A DNA stretch of 64,000 bases from Variibacter gotjawalensis (GTDB taxonomy: Bacteria; Pseudomonadota; Alphaproteobacteria; Rhizobiales; Xanthobacteraceae). This document shows positions 27,578-37,365 of the stretch, one piece after another; positions within the stretch are counted from its first letter, which is position 1; every line of letters begins with the position of its first letter. The stretch lies in NCBI RefSeq assembly GCF_002355335.1, contig NZ_AP014946.1:3177501-3241500 (forward strand). Reading direction: 5' to 3'. Position numbers and translations under genes: made by a program. The notes beneath the pieces are model-generated. The model did no database searches, was not told the origin of the DNA, and worked only from the letters and a program-made list of their open reading frames with translations.

Positions 27578-28093
27578 TCAGAGACGATAAAGGATCTGGT
27601 CGGTCCAGAAGCGCTCGAGGCGCTGCAGCGACTTGTTCAGGGTCGCAAATTCTTCAGCCGAAATGCCGCCGACCTGCTCGACCGTACGGACGTGCTTTTT
27701 GTAGAGCTGATCGACCGTATCGCGCACTTCACGGCCCTTTTCGGTCAGCTTGATGCGAACCGAACGGCGATCGACGCGCGAGCGCTGGTGATCGAGGAAG
27801 CCCATCTCCACGAGCTTCTTCAAGTTATAAGAGACGTTTGAACCGAGGTAATAACCGCGGGTGCGGAGTTCGCCGGCGGTGAGTTCCTTGTCGCCGATAT
27901 TGAACAGCAACAGCGCCTGGACCGCGTTCATGTCGTTGCGACCGCGGCGATCGAATTCGTCCTTGATGACGTCGAGGAGCCGGCGATGCAGACGCTCAAC
28001 CAGCGTCAAAGCTTCAAGATACAGCGGCTGGATGTGGTCGTACCGGTTCTGACGTTCGACCGGTTCAATCGGCTTTGCGGCAACGGGTTTCAT
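27578..28093 (-). CDS. ldtR: MarR-family winged-helix regulator, LdtR-like
   Basis: Protein of 171 residues with an N-terminal helix, then a winged helix-turn-helix. ELTAGELRTRGYYLGSNVSYNLKKLVEMGFL is the recognition region, and the wing has HQRSRVDRRSVRIKLTEKG. A C-terminal dimerisation helix ends in WTDQILYRL. The sequence and its position upstream of an L,D-transpeptidase match LdtR of Rhizobiales, a small-molecule-responsive regulator of cell-wall remodelling and stress tolerance. The 246-base AT-rich upstream region should hold its promoter and operator; I could not identify a clean operator repeat. Confidence 0.82.
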   Translation of the reverse strand: MKPVAAKPIEPVERQNRYDHIQPLYLEALTLVERLHRRLLDVIKDEFDRRGRNDMNAVQALLLFNIGDKELTAGELRTRGYYLGSNVSYNLKKLVEMGFLDHQRSRVDRRSVRIKLTEKGREVRDTVDQLYKKHVRTVEQVGGISAEEFATLNKSLQRLERFWTDQILYRL

Positions 28094-28302
28094 AGATCAC
28101 GCCCTTCTGTCTATTGTATTTACTGCGGGGCCCTGCTTCCCCGTTCTGACAATCAACTTAAGGCATGCGATCTAAGATCGGCTTAAATTCTACGATAAAG
28201 ATTGTATTTATCCGCGATAGTGAATCATCTCTAACTACTTAGAACACAATCGGATTTACCAACGATTCACTTCACGAAATTGCACCAAAACGCGACACGG
28301 TA

Positions 28303-28332
28303 TGCGAGCACGACTTGGGCGCCGTGCTCGCA
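28303..28332. terminator. Perfect 10-bp inverted repeat after mmsB (possible terminator)
   Basis: TGCGAGCACG and CGTGCTCGCA separated by ten bases, seven bases beyond the mmsB stop. On the minus strand the stem is not followed by a U tract, so it may be a Rho-dependent or processing hairpin rather than a standard intrinsic terminator. Confidence 0.5.
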
Positions 28333-28339
28333 CTTCTGA

Positions 28340-29230
28340 TCACTTCGCTTGGCGGATTTGCTGGACGATGCCGGAGAAATCACGCGCCGCATTGCCGCTG
28401 TCCGCATACTTCTCGTAGAGCTCGGCCGCATGCGCACCGATCTCGGTTTTGGCGCCGGCCGACTTCGCCGCGTCCTGCGAAAGCTTCATGTCCTTGAGCA
28501 TCATCGCGCCCGTAAAGCCCGGTGCGTAGTCGCGATTGGCTGGCGATGTCGGCACGGGGCCGGGCACCGGGCAATAGTTCACCATCGCCCAGCACGAACC
28601 GGACGACTTCGACGCGATGTCGAACAGCTTCTGCGCATCGAGCCCGAGCTTCTCGGCGAGCACGAAGCCTTCCGACACCGCGAGCATCGATATGCCGAGG
28701 ATCATGTTGTTGCAGATCTTCGCGGCCTGTCCGTTGCCGGCGCCGCCGGCATGCACGATCGTCTTACCCATCTGCTCGAGATACGGCTTAGCGCGCGCGA
28801 ATGCTTTGTCCTCGCCGCCGACCATGAACGTAAGCGTCGCGCCTTGCGCACCGCCCACGCCGCCGGACACCGGCGCATCGACCATGTCGAGGCCTTTTTC
28901 TTTCGCCGCAGCCGTCACGGCGCGTGCGCTGTCGACATCGATCGTCGAACAATCGATCAGCAGTGGATTGCCTTTTGCATTCGCGATGATGCCGTTCGCG
29001 CCCGTATAGACACCGCGCACATGTTGCCCGGCCGGCAGCATCGTGACGATGACTTCGCAGCCCTCGCATGCTGCCGTCGTGCTCGCCGCGCTCTTGCCGC
29101 CGGCAGCGCCGAGCTTTTCCAGCGCGTCCTTGCTCAGATCGAAGCCGACGACCTCGTGGCCCGCCTTGATCAAGTTGAGTGCCATCGGCAGGCCCATGTT
29201 GCCGAGCCCGATGAATCCGATCTTCGCCAT
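28340..29230 (-). CDS. mmsB: 3-hydroxyisobutyrate dehydrogenase
   Basis: NAD-dependent oxidation of 3-hydroxyisobutyrate to methylmalonate semialdehyde in valine breakdown. Protein of 296 residues: Rossmann start IGFIGLGNMGLPMALNLIKAGH, the substrate-binding block DAPVSGGVGGAQGATLTFMVGG, catalytic-Lys region GNGQAAKICNNM, and a C-terminal helical domain with KDMKLSQDAAKSAG. It is the last gene of a five-gene minus-strand operon that also encodes 3-hydroxyisobutyryl-CoA hydrolase and an acyl-CoA dehydrogenase, which supports the specificity. Confidence 0.95.
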   Translation of the reverse strand: MAKIGFIGLGNMGLPMALNLIKAGHEVVGFDLSKDALEKLGAAGGKSAASTTAACEGCEVIVTMLPAGQHVRGVYTGANGIIANAKGNPLLIDCSTIDVDSARAVTAAAKEKGLDMVDAPVSGGVGGAQGATLTFMVGGEDKAFARAKPYLEQMGKTIVHAGGAGNGQAAKICNNMILGISMLAVSEGFVLAEKLGLDAQKLFDIASKSSGSCWAMVNYCPVPGPVPTSPANRDYAPGFTGAMMLKDMKLSQDAAKSAGAKTEIGAHAAELYEKYADSGNAARDFSGIVQQIRQAK

Positions 29231-29255
29231 TACGCTTCCTCCAACGTTTATTGTT

Positions 29256-29681
29256 TTATTCCGCAGTCTCGCGCGAGGCCATCAGCGCAAGCCCGAGATA
29301 TCCCGCGATAGCGAGGCACTCCATCAGGATCACGACGAAGCTGCCGCCGAACACATCCGGAAACAGAACCTCGACCGCCGTCATTGACAAGGCCGCCGTG
29401 AGCCAGACAACGCCGCCCCAGGCGGCCGCGAGCCACAAGCCGATTGCTGCGACGAGATCGATGACGGCGAAGAAGATCGTAGCGGCCTTCCAAGCGACCG
29501 GCGCTGCGTCGAAGGCATAGCCGGTCTTATCGCCGATGCCGCAAACTTGCGCCCAATGGAACACGCCCTTGATCAGCGAGATGATAGCGAGGGCGCGCAC
29601 ATAGTAGATCAGCCACTGCGCCCAGACATTCGGTGTAACGCCGGCTGTGCTTTCGTCGATCGCGCGAAACGGGTCGCTCAT
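29256..29681 (-). CDS. DUF6163 family membrane protein
   Basis: Uncharacterised 141-residue protein with four hydrophobic segments (around WLIYYVRALAIISLI, AATIFFAVIDLVAAIGLWLA, GVVWLTAALSMTAV and VVILMECLAIAGYLGLALM). It matches my memory of the DUF6163 family of Hyphomicrobiales. The ATG at 29681 overlaps the stop of the hydrolase gene by four bases (ATGA), so translation is coupled. Its presence between two valine-catabolic genes suggests linked expression, not necessarily a shared pathway. Function unknown. Confidence 0.72.
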   Translation of the reverse strand: MSDPFRAIDESTAGVTPNVWAQWLIYYVRALAIISLIKGVFHWAQVCGIGDKTGYAFDAAPVAWKAATIFFAVIDLVAAIGLWLAAAWGGVVWLTAALSMTAVEVLFPDVFGGSFVVILMECLAIAGYLGLALMASRETAE

Positions 29682-30718
29682 GGCAGGCCGAGCTCCTTGT
29701 CGCCGAGCGACGCGAAGAATGCGCCGACATCGCCGACGCTGTCGAGCGTTTCCGGTACCCACACCGGCATTTGATCTTTGTCGATGATCGCGGCGCGCAC
29801 GCCTTCGTAAAAATCGTTTTGATGGATGAGGCGGCTCACGATGCGATACTCGATGTTCAGACACTCATTGAGCGACGCGCCCGCGCCGTCACGCACCTGC
29901 CGCAGCGCTATCTTCAAAGCAGTCGGCGATTTTGCTCGAATGCCTTTCGCAGTCGCCAGAGCAAACTCGCTTCCGTCTGCGTCGAGCGAGTCAAAAATCT
30001 CTTCAACGCTATCCTTCGCGAAGCAAGTGTCGATCGTCTTGCGCTGCGTGACGACAGGTCCCGCACCGTCTGCCGTTTGCGCGAAGCGCGCCAGCGTCGT
30101 GTTGACATCGTCGCTCCCGCACAATGCGTCGAAGAGATCGATCCAACGCGACGACGGAACGTGATGCGTCGCGAGGCCGGTTGCGACCGCATCCGCTGTC
30201 TTGACGCGATCGCCGGTCAGTCCGCAATAAGTCCCCGTCTCTCCTGGCATTCGCGGCAGGAAAAATGTCGCACCAACATCGGGGAAGAAGCCGATTCCTA
30301 CTTCGGGCATCGCAAACAAATATCGATCGCCCGCAACACGATGCGAACCGTGCACCGAAACCCCAACGCCGCCGCCCATCACGATCCCGTCGATCAACGA
30401 GACATACGGCTTAGGGTAATGTTTTATGTAGGAATTCAGCGCGTATTCGTCGCGCCAGAAGGTCAGCATTTCGTCGAAACGTCCGGCCTTGCCGCTTTCC
30501 CACAACGCGCGAATATCGCCGCCCGCCGAGAACGCTTTTCCGCCTTCCGCTTTGACAATGACGCGCGTCACTGACGCATCATTGACCCACGATTGGAGCG
30601 CATTGGTCAGCGCATGAACCATTGAGAGCGTCACGGCATTCAACGCCTGCGGGCGGTTGAGCGTTACGACACCCGCTTCGCCCCGTTTTTCGAACAGAAT
30701 CTCCGCGTTTTCCGGCAT
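29678..30718 (-). CDS. 3-hydroxyisobutyryl-CoA hydrolase (enoyl-CoA hydratase/isomerase fold)
   Basis: Protein of 346 residues of the crotonase fold. Visible are LNRPQALNAVTLSMV, the oxyanion-hole segment GKAFSAGGDIRAL and IMGGG-type loop DGIVMGGGVGVSVHG. The MPEVGIGFFPDVGATFFLPRMPG block is diagnostic of the HIBCH subgroup, as is the long C-terminal helical half. It removes CoA from 3-hydroxyisobutyryl-CoA in valine degradation; mmsB downstream uses the product. Sixty-one bases separate it from the TMEM143-like gene upstream. Confidence 0.92.
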   Translation of the reverse strand: MPENAEILFEKRGEAGVVTLNRPQALNAVTLSMVHALTNALQSWVNDASVTRVIVKAEGGKAFSAGGDIRALWESGKAGRFDEMLTFWRDEYALNSYIKHYPKPYVSLIDGIVMGGGVGVSVHGSHRVAGDRYLFAMPEVGIGFFPDVGATFFLPRMPGETGTYCGLTGDRVKTADAVATGLATHHVPSSRWIDLFDALCGSDDVNTTLARFAQTADGAGPVVTQRKTIDTCFAKDSVEEIFDSLDADGSEFALATAKGIRAKSPTALKIALRQVRDGAGASLNECLNIEYRIVSRLIHQNDFYEGVRAAIIDKDQMPVWVPETLDSVGDVGAFFASLGDKELGLP

Positions 30719-30779
30719 TTCGTCCTGTTTGCGCTGATATCGACGTCAGGGTGTGCAGGCTCCATGGCGCCGCGTCAAC

Positions 30780-32087
30780 CTAGACGCCGTCGATCGCTGC
30801 CGGAGCCCCGGCCGGAAAGAAACGGTGCCATACGGTGGCGAGACGGCTCGCGGCGTCGTTCAAGTGGACGCATGTGATGCGGCCTTGATCAACGCGCGCG
30901 AGACCGAGCCGCTGCAGCTTGCTCAGCGCATCCGCGACCTCGAATTTCACCACGACCGGGAAGCGCTCCTTGACCCAATTCTCGATCTCGACCTTCAGAT
31001 CGTCAGCGCGGATACCTGGATGGCAGCGCGCGACGAGATACGTCACCAGCGCTTCCTTGTGGTCCTGATCCTCGGCCGCGCCCAGGATGTAATCGAAGAA
31101 TCCCGCATTGTGATTGATGCTGCGGAAGAAGAAGTTCTCGGTGATCTGCTTGAGGTACCGCAAAGACTGGCGCTCGTAGCGCACCCATTGCCGAATGAAG
31201 AATCCGCCCAGCCCGACCAGCGCGCCGAGCGCCGCGAGCGCGGTCTTTACGTCCTCATCGCCGACGCTGGCGATGAGCCCGAGATAAAACCCGATCACAA
31301 CAAACAGCACCGTGAGCGACGACACCAGCTTCAAGACGATCGGCACGCCGCCGACCAGCGCCGGCACGCCGAGAATGATGCGATCGAGCCACGTCATCGT
31401 GATGCGCGCATTCGGCAGCAGGATGTTGATGTCCGCGCTCGCGATATTGCGGAAGCATTTGATGATGACCGAACCCGGCACCATGTTGAGCCGCTCAAGC
31501 CGCTCGCGCTGCTTGTCGGAGTCAAGCGAACCGTAGGGCTTGATCGCCGCGAGCAGAACGACGTTGTCGTAGACGTCAATATCGACTTCGCGCTTGCGCA
31601 AGCCATACCAGGAGCGGCGCTCGAGCGTCTCCAAACGCTGCCCGCGACGGAAAAAGCGAAACTCGTAAAAGTCCTCAACCGGCGTATCGACCTCGAACTT
31701 CACGGCCGATTGCGTGTGATAAGACTTGCCGATCTCTTCCTGTGATATCTGGACGAAATTCGCGCCGGTGAGCAGCGAAATGAACGCGTCGGTGAATTGC
31801 CGATAGTTTCGCTCGAACACATCCGGCGCCATCTGCGTCTCGCCGATGTATTCCGGATCGACCGCGTAGTAGGCATCGCGCACCGCATCGAGCCGCGCGA
31901 AATACTCGAAGTGGAAGATCGCTCCGAGCAGCCGGTTGAGCTGCATCACCGCGGTCTTGTCGGCTGCCGGCACCAGCTCCTTGTCGTCCAGCAATGCGTC
32001 CAGCAATTCCGATTTGCGGATCGGCAGGAAGTGATCCCGCGTGTCGGTGATCGCCTCCCAACTCGCCTGCTCGACCGCGTCCGTCAT
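30780..32087 (-). CDS. TMEM143-like (DUF3754) membrane protein
   Basis: Protein of 435 residues. The N-terminal half is soluble, with REDH-like acidic and aromatic segments (HFLPIRKSELLDALL, FARLDAVRDAYYAVDPE). Two hydrophobic segments follow near residues 240-300 (LVGGVPIVLKLVSSLTVLFVVIGFYLGLIAS and AALAALGALVGLGGFF), then a C-terminal winged-helix-like part. This is the DUF3754/TMEM143 family, shared with a mitochondrial membrane protein of unknown function. It starts six bases after the acyl-CoA dehydrogenase stop, so it is in the valine operon. Confidence 0.8.
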   Translation of the reverse strand: MTDAVEQASWEAITDTRDHFLPIRKSELLDALLDDKELVPAADKTAVMQLNRLLGAIFHFEYFARLDAVRDAYYAVDPEYIGETQMAPDVFERNYRQFTDAFISLLTGANFVQISQEEIGKSYHTQSAVKFEVDTPVEDFYEFRFFRRGQRLETLERRSWYGLRKREVDIDVYDNVVLLAAIKPYGSLDSDKQRERLERLNMVPGSVIIKCFRNIASADINILLPNARITMTWLDRIILGVPALVGGVPIVLKLVSSLTVLFVVIGFYLGLIASVGDEDVKTALAALGALVGLGGFFIRQWVRYERQSLRYLKQITENFFFRSINHNAGFFDYILGAAEDQDHKEALVTYLVARCHPGIRADDLKVEIENWVKERFPVVVKFEVADALSKLQRLGLARVDQGRITCVHLNDAASRLATVWHRFFPAGAPAAIDGV

Positions 32088-32093
32088 GCGCGG

Positions 32094-33233
32094 TCAGTTC
32101 CCCATCAGATCGCGGCTAACGATCATCCGCATAATCTCGTTGGTGCCTTCGAGAATCTGATGCACACGCACATCGCGCAGCACGCGCTCGATCGGATGAT
32201 CCTTCAGATAGCCGTAGCCGCCATGCAGCTGCAGGCAGCCATTCACCGCGTCGAAGCCGACGTCGGTCGCGAGCCGCTTTGCCATCGCGGCTTGCCGCGT
32301 CGCACCGGGCATCTTGTCGTTCACCGAGATAGCCGCACGCCACAGCATCAAACGCGCAGCGTCGAGTTCCGTCGCATAGTCCGCGATACGAAAGCGCAGC
32401 GCCTGGAAGTCCGCGATGCGTGTGCCGAACTGCTTGCGTTCGCGCATGTACGCGATCGTGCGGTCGAGGCAGAATTGCGCCCCACCGATCGAACACGCGC
32501 CGATGTTCAAACGCCCACCATCGAGCCCCGCCATCGCGATCGAGAAGCCCTGCCCCTCCTCACCGACGAGGTTCGCGACCGGCACTCGGCAATTTTCGAA
32601 GTTCACCGCCGACGTCGGCTGCGACTTCCAGCCAAGCTTGCGCTCCTGCGCGCCGAACGAGAGCCCAGGCGTACCCTTCTCGACCACCAGGCATGAGATG
32701 CCCTTCGGTCCCGGCCCGCCGGTCCGCACCATGCAGACGTAAACATCCGACACGCCGCCGCCCGAGATGAACGCCTTTGACCCATCGAGCACATAGTGGC
32801 CGCCGTCGCGCCGCGCCTTCGTCGTGAGGCTCGCGGCGTCGGAGCCGGCGCCCGGTTCCGTCAGGCAATAGCTGGCAAAATGCTCCATCGTGCAAAGCTT
32901 CGGCAGGAAGCGGTTGCGCAGATCGTCGCTGCCGTAAGTGTCGATCATCCACGCTGCCATGTTGTGGATCGAGATATAGGCGGCGGTCGACGTGCAGCCC
33001 TGCGCCAGTTCCTCGAAGATCAGCGCCGCATCGAGTCGCGTCAGCGCCGAACCGCCGACATCTTCCTTAACGTAAATGCCGCCGAAGCCGAGCGCGGCGG
33101 CTTTGCGCAGCGTTTCGACCGGAAACGTCGAGTTTTCGTCCCATTCGGCCGCATGAGGCATCATTTCGTCGCGGGAAAAGCCCCGCGCCATGTCCTGAAT
33201 GGCCTGCTGCTCCTCGGTAAGCTGAAAATCCAT
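32094..33233 (-). CDS. Acyl-CoA dehydrogenase, probable isobutyryl-CoA dehydrogenase
   Basis: FAD flavoenzyme of 379 residues. It begins [12 protein letters not shown], has [10 protein letters not shown] (FAD/substrate loop) and SGGGVSD, and the C-terminal ends [36 protein letters not shown]. The catalytic base position of short-chain enzymes falls in that EGTNEI block. It heads an operon with 3-hydroxyisobutyryl-CoA hydrolase and mmsB, so isobutyryl-CoA is the likely substrate; the enoyl-CoA hydratase step is not encoded nearby. The start at 33233 follows AGGGCGAGG; the frame continues upstream without family similarity. Confidence 0.92.
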   Translation of the reverse strand: MDFQLTEEQQAIQDMARGFSRDEMMPHAAEWDENSTFPVETLRKAAALGFGGIYVKEDVGGSALTRLDAALIFEELAQGCTSTAAYISIHNMAAWMIDTYGSDDLRNRFLPKLCTMEHFASYCLTEPGAGSDAASLTTKARRDGGHYVLDGSKAFISGGGVSDVYVCMVRTGGPGPKGISCLVVEKGTPGLSFGAQERKLGWKSQPTSAVNFENCRVPVANLVGEEGQGFSIAMAGLDGGRLNIGACSIGGAQFCLDRTIAYMRERKQFGTRIADFQALRFRIADYATELDAARLMLWRAAISVNDKMPGATRQAAMAKRLATDVGFDAVNGCLQLHGGYGYLKDHPIERVLRDVRVHQILEGTNEIMRMIVSRDLMGN

Positions 33234-33305
33234 ATCCTCGCCCTGACGGACTGTTCTAATTTCGATATAGAGGACGCATAGATCACGAGACACCCGGCTG
33301 GCTAG

Positions 33306-34397
<1,092 letters not shown>

Positions 34398-34414
34398 TCG
34401 ACATTACGTGCGCC

Positions 34415-34518
34415 GTAGCCCGGATGAAGCGCCATACGGCGCGAAATCCGGGACGAGCATTTAACGCAAACTCCGCTCCCGGATTTTGCTCGGCTTCGCC
34501 TCGCTTCATCCGGTCTAC
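34415..34518. repeat. Palindromic intergenic element (REP-like) between hemB and threonine dehydratase
   Basis: The ends form an imperfect inverted repeat: GTAGCCCGGATGAAGCG on the left and CGCTTCATCCGGTCTAC on the right, with internal arms AAATCCGGGA and CTCCCGGATTTTG nested inside. The whole is about 104 bases and could fold into a long branched hairpin. Similar CCCGGATGAAGCG elements are dispersed in Bradyrhizobium and relatives as I remember them. It sits between convergent genes and may also terminate transcription. Confidence 0.75.
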
Positions 34519-34532
34519 AAAGACCAGCTACG

Positions 34533-35756
34533 TCAGTCGATCATCTCGCTGGTGATCATCTCGACTTTCATGTGCCCCTGCGAATTGAGCCGCTCGAACA
34601 CCATTTCGGCGTGGGCGCGATCGCGCACCTCGACCGTGATGTCGAGTCGCGTGCCCTTCGCCGGCACATCAAGCAGACGCCGCTTGTGCTCGACCTCGAG
34701 CACGTTCGCGCCAAGCTCGCCGAGCGTTGTCGAGATGAGGCCGAGCACGCCCGGCCGGTCCGGGATCGTGAAACGGAATGCGACGATGCGATCGCTGCGC
34801 TCGAGATCACGCAACACGACCGACGCCAGCAAGCGCGGATCGATGTTGCCGCCGCACAGCACGAGCCCGACCTTCTTGCCGCGGAAGCGCTCCGGCCGCG
34901 CCAGCATGGCGGCAAGCCCTGCCGCACCCGCGCCTTCCGCGATCGTCTTTTGCAAGGTCAGGAAAGCGTTGACGGCACGCTCGAGCTGCACCTCGTCGAC
35001 CAGAATGATCTCGGAGACGAGATCGCGCACGATCGGCAGCGTCAGTTTGCCGGCGTCCTTCACCGCGATGCCCTCGGCGAGCGTCGGTCCGCCGATCGGC
35101 AGATTGCCACCGCGCAGCGCATTGTGAAACGACGGATAGAGTTCGGCTTCCGCACCGACGATGTCGATGTCCGGCTTGATCGCCTTGGCCGCGATCGCCA
35201 TGCCGGAGATCATACCGCCGCCGCCGACCGGCACGATCAGCGTATCGAGCTCCGGACAATCCTCCAGCATCTCGACCGCGATCGTTCCCTGACCGGCGAT
35301 CACGAGCGGGTCGTCGAACGGATGCACGAAGGTGAGTTTCTTCTCGGCTGCAAGCTCATTCGCCCGCGCAAAGGATTGCTCGACCGTCTCGCCGTGGAGC
35401 ACAACGTTGGCGCCAAACGCGCGCGTCGACTCCACCTTCACATGCGGCGTCGTCACCGGCATTACGATCATCGCCGGAATGCCCAGCCGCTTCGCGTGAT
35501 AGGCGACGCCCTGCGCGTGGTTGCCGGCCGACATCGCGATCACACCGAGCTTCGCTTGTTCGGACGTCAGCGACGAGAGCTTATTGAGTGCGCCGCGCTC
35601 TTTGAACGCGTTGGTTGGCTGCAGGTTCTCGTATTTGACAAACACTTCCGCGCCGGTCAGCGCCGATAAGCGCTGCGCCGGCAGCATCGGCGTGCGCAGC
35701 ACCTGTCCGTCGAGAACCTGACGGGCCGCCTGAATATCCTTGAAAGAAACGCTCAT
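34533..35756 (-). CDS. ilvA: Threonine ammonia-lyase (threonine dehydratase)
   Basis: PLP enzyme deaminating threonine to 2-oxobutyrate. Protein of 407 residues. It shows the PLP-lysine motif LQPTNAFKERGALNKL, SAGNHAQGVAYHAKRLGI and the tetraglycine loop VPVGGGGMISG. A single ACT-like domain follows at the C-terminus (about 330-407; FRFTIPDRPGVLGLIST). This one-ACT layout occurs in both biosynthetic-like and catabolic (TdcB-like) enzymes, so ilvA versus tdcB is uncertain. The ATG at 35756 is preferred over an upstream in-frame start at 35822. Confidence 0.9.
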   Translation of the reverse strand: MSVSFKDIQAARQVLDGQVLRTPMLPAQRLSALTGAEVFVKYENLQPTNAFKERGALNKLSSLTSEQAKLGVIAMSAGNHAQGVAYHAKRLGIPAMIVMPVTTPHVKVESTRAFGANVVLHGETVEQSFARANELAAEKKLTFVHPFDDPLVIAGQGTIAVEMLEDCPELDTLIVPVGGGGMISGMAIAAKAIKPDIDIVGAEAELYPSFHNALRGGNLPIGGPTLAEGIAVKDAGKLTLPIVRDLVSEIILVDEVQLERAVNAFLTLQKTIAEGAGAAGLAAMLARPERFRGKKVGLVLCGGNIDPRLLASVVLRDLERSDRIVAFRFTIPDRPGVLGLISTTLGELGANVLEVEHKRRLLDVPAKGTRLDITVEVRDRAHAEMVFERLNSQGHMKVEMITSEMID

Positions 35757-35917
35757 AATAGCTCCGGGGCACAAAACCGTGCCTCTAGGCGCTCGAAGTA
35801 GCAGATTGGGCGCTACGGGCAAGTCGTGGAACCAGGAACGCCGGCCCTCGGTTAACCCCTTGCGGCCACTGACCTAAGTCACCACTTGACGCCGCGAGCT
35901 TGTTTGGAGGGGAAAAC

Positions 35918-36472
35918 ATGTCCCAGACGCAGTACCAGCAGATCGGTGTTTCGGCGGACCCGCGTCCGCACGTTTACGACCCGGTTACGCAACCGGAATA
36001 CTTCGAAGGCGTCCGAACACGCCGTATGGTTGCGTGGCTGATCGACGTGGTGATCGTAGCCTTCTTGACGGTTCTCGCGTTTGTCGCGCTGTTCTTCTTC
36101 GGCCTCCTCACACTCGGCCTCGGCTGGACGCTGTATCTCATCTTCCCCGCCATCAGCACGGTGATTGCCGTTTTCTACTACGGGCTTTGCTATACGGGCC
36201 CGAAGTCGGCGACGCTCGGCATGCGCTCGGTGGATCTCGAAATGCGCACGTGGTACGGCGGCCCGGTTTACTTCCTGCTCGGTGCCGTCCACGCGGTGCT
36301 CTACTGGATTTCCGTCTCGGTGCTGACGCCAGCGATCTTGCTTGTCGCGCTGCTCAACCCGCGCAAACGAACCCTGCACGACATGCTGCTCGGCACAATC
36401 GTCGTCAACGACGAGCAGCGCGCCCTGGCGCTGCGGCGCCCGGTCATCACCCCGCCGCCCGTCCGCGCTTAA
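35918..36472 (+). CDS. RDD family membrane protein
   Basis: Protein of 184 residues with a TRRMVAWLIDVVIV segment (RDD-type Arg...Asp pair at the start of TM1), two further hydrophobic regions (LFFFGLLTLGLGWTLYLIFP and YFLLGAVHAVLYWISVSVL), and a conserved TLHDMLLGTIVV C-terminal motif. The start at 35918 follows GGAGGGG. RDD proteins are of uncertain function; some are implicated in ion exchange or envelope tolerance. It stands alone between ilvA (divergent) and bpt. Confidence 0.85.
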   Translation: MSQTQYQQIGVSADPRPHVYDPVTQPEYFEGVRTRRMVAWLIDVVIVAFLTVLAFVALFFFGLLTLGLGWTLYLIFPAISTVIAVFYYGLCYTGPKSATLGMRSVDLEMRTWYGGPVYFLLGAVHAVLYWISVSVLTPAILLVALLNPRKRTLHDMLLGTIVVNDEQRALALRRPVITPPPVRA

Positions 36473-36615
36473 ATCCGACGTTAGGTCAACGGCTTATCGC
36501 GCGATGTTGATTTAGAGACATCGCGCAATTTCACCGAAGGCTTTGACGACTGGAGCCTTCCGCGTCACACTGATGAAGCATTCTGCAAGTCCCGAATAGG
36601 CAGTAAGCCGCTGAC

Positions 36616-37365
36616 GTGACGCAACACTCCCGTGACACCCCGCAGTTCTATCTCACGGCGCCATCGCCGTGCCCCTATCTGCCGGGTCAGGAAGAGCGGA
36701 AGGTGTTCACCCATCTGGTCGGCGACAAGGCCGCCGAACTCAACGACCTCCTCACCCATGGCGGCTTCCGTCGCAGCCAGTCGATCGCCTATCGCCCCGC
36801 CTGCGAGAACTGTCGCGCCTGCACGTCTGTCCGCGTGCTGACCGCCGAATTCACGCCGACCCGCAGCCAGCGTCGCGTCATCGACCTCAACCGCGACCTC
36901 GTCGGCGAGGCGAAGGCCAGCGCACCGACCTCCGAGCAGTACTCGGCCTTCCGCGCCTACATCGATAGCCGTCACCGCGATGGCGGCATGGCGGACATGA
37001 CCGTGCTCGATTACGCGATGATGGTCGAGGACAGCCACGTCAACACGCAGCTCATCGAATACCGCGTGCGCGGCATGGACACGTCGGTGACCGGGCGCGG
37101 CGAAGGCGAATTGATCGCAGCTGCGCTGACCGATCGTCTGAGCGACGGGCTATCGATGGTCTATTCTTTCTACGAGCCCGAACACGCCGCGCGCTCGCTC
37201 GGCACCTTCATGATCCTCGACCACATCGAGCGCGCGAAGGCGATGGGGCTGCCGTACGTCTATCTCGGCTACTGGGTGGCCGGTTCGCGCAAGATGGACT
37301 ACAAGCGCCGCTTCCAGCCGCAGGAACGCCTGCACCCCGATCGCTGGACCCGCATCGACGAATAG
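36616..37365 (+). CDS. bpt: Aspartate/glutamate leucyltransferase (arginyltransferase family)
   Basis: Transfers leucine from Leu-tRNA to N-terminal Asp or Glu of proteins, marking them for ClpS/ClpAP in the bacterial N-end rule. Protein of 249 residues with a GTG start at 36616. Visible motifs are [16 protein letters not shown], the conserved cysteine cluster [16 protein letters not shown] and the ATE C-terminal core [22 protein letters not shown]. Standalone gene; converges on the cyclase gene with no gap. Confidence 0.93.
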   Translation: MTQHSRDTPQFYLTAPSPCPYLPGQEERKVFTHLVGDKAAELNDLLTHGGFRRSQSIAYRPACENCRACTSVRVLTAEFTPTRSQRRVIDLNRDLVGEAKASAPTSEQYSAFRAYIDSRHRDGGMADMTVLDYAMMVEDSHVNTQLIEYRVRGMDTSVTGRGEGELIAAALTDRLSDGLSMVYSFYEPEHAARSLGTFMILDHIERAKAMGLPYVYLGYWVAGSRKMDYKRRFQPQERLHPDRWTRIDE

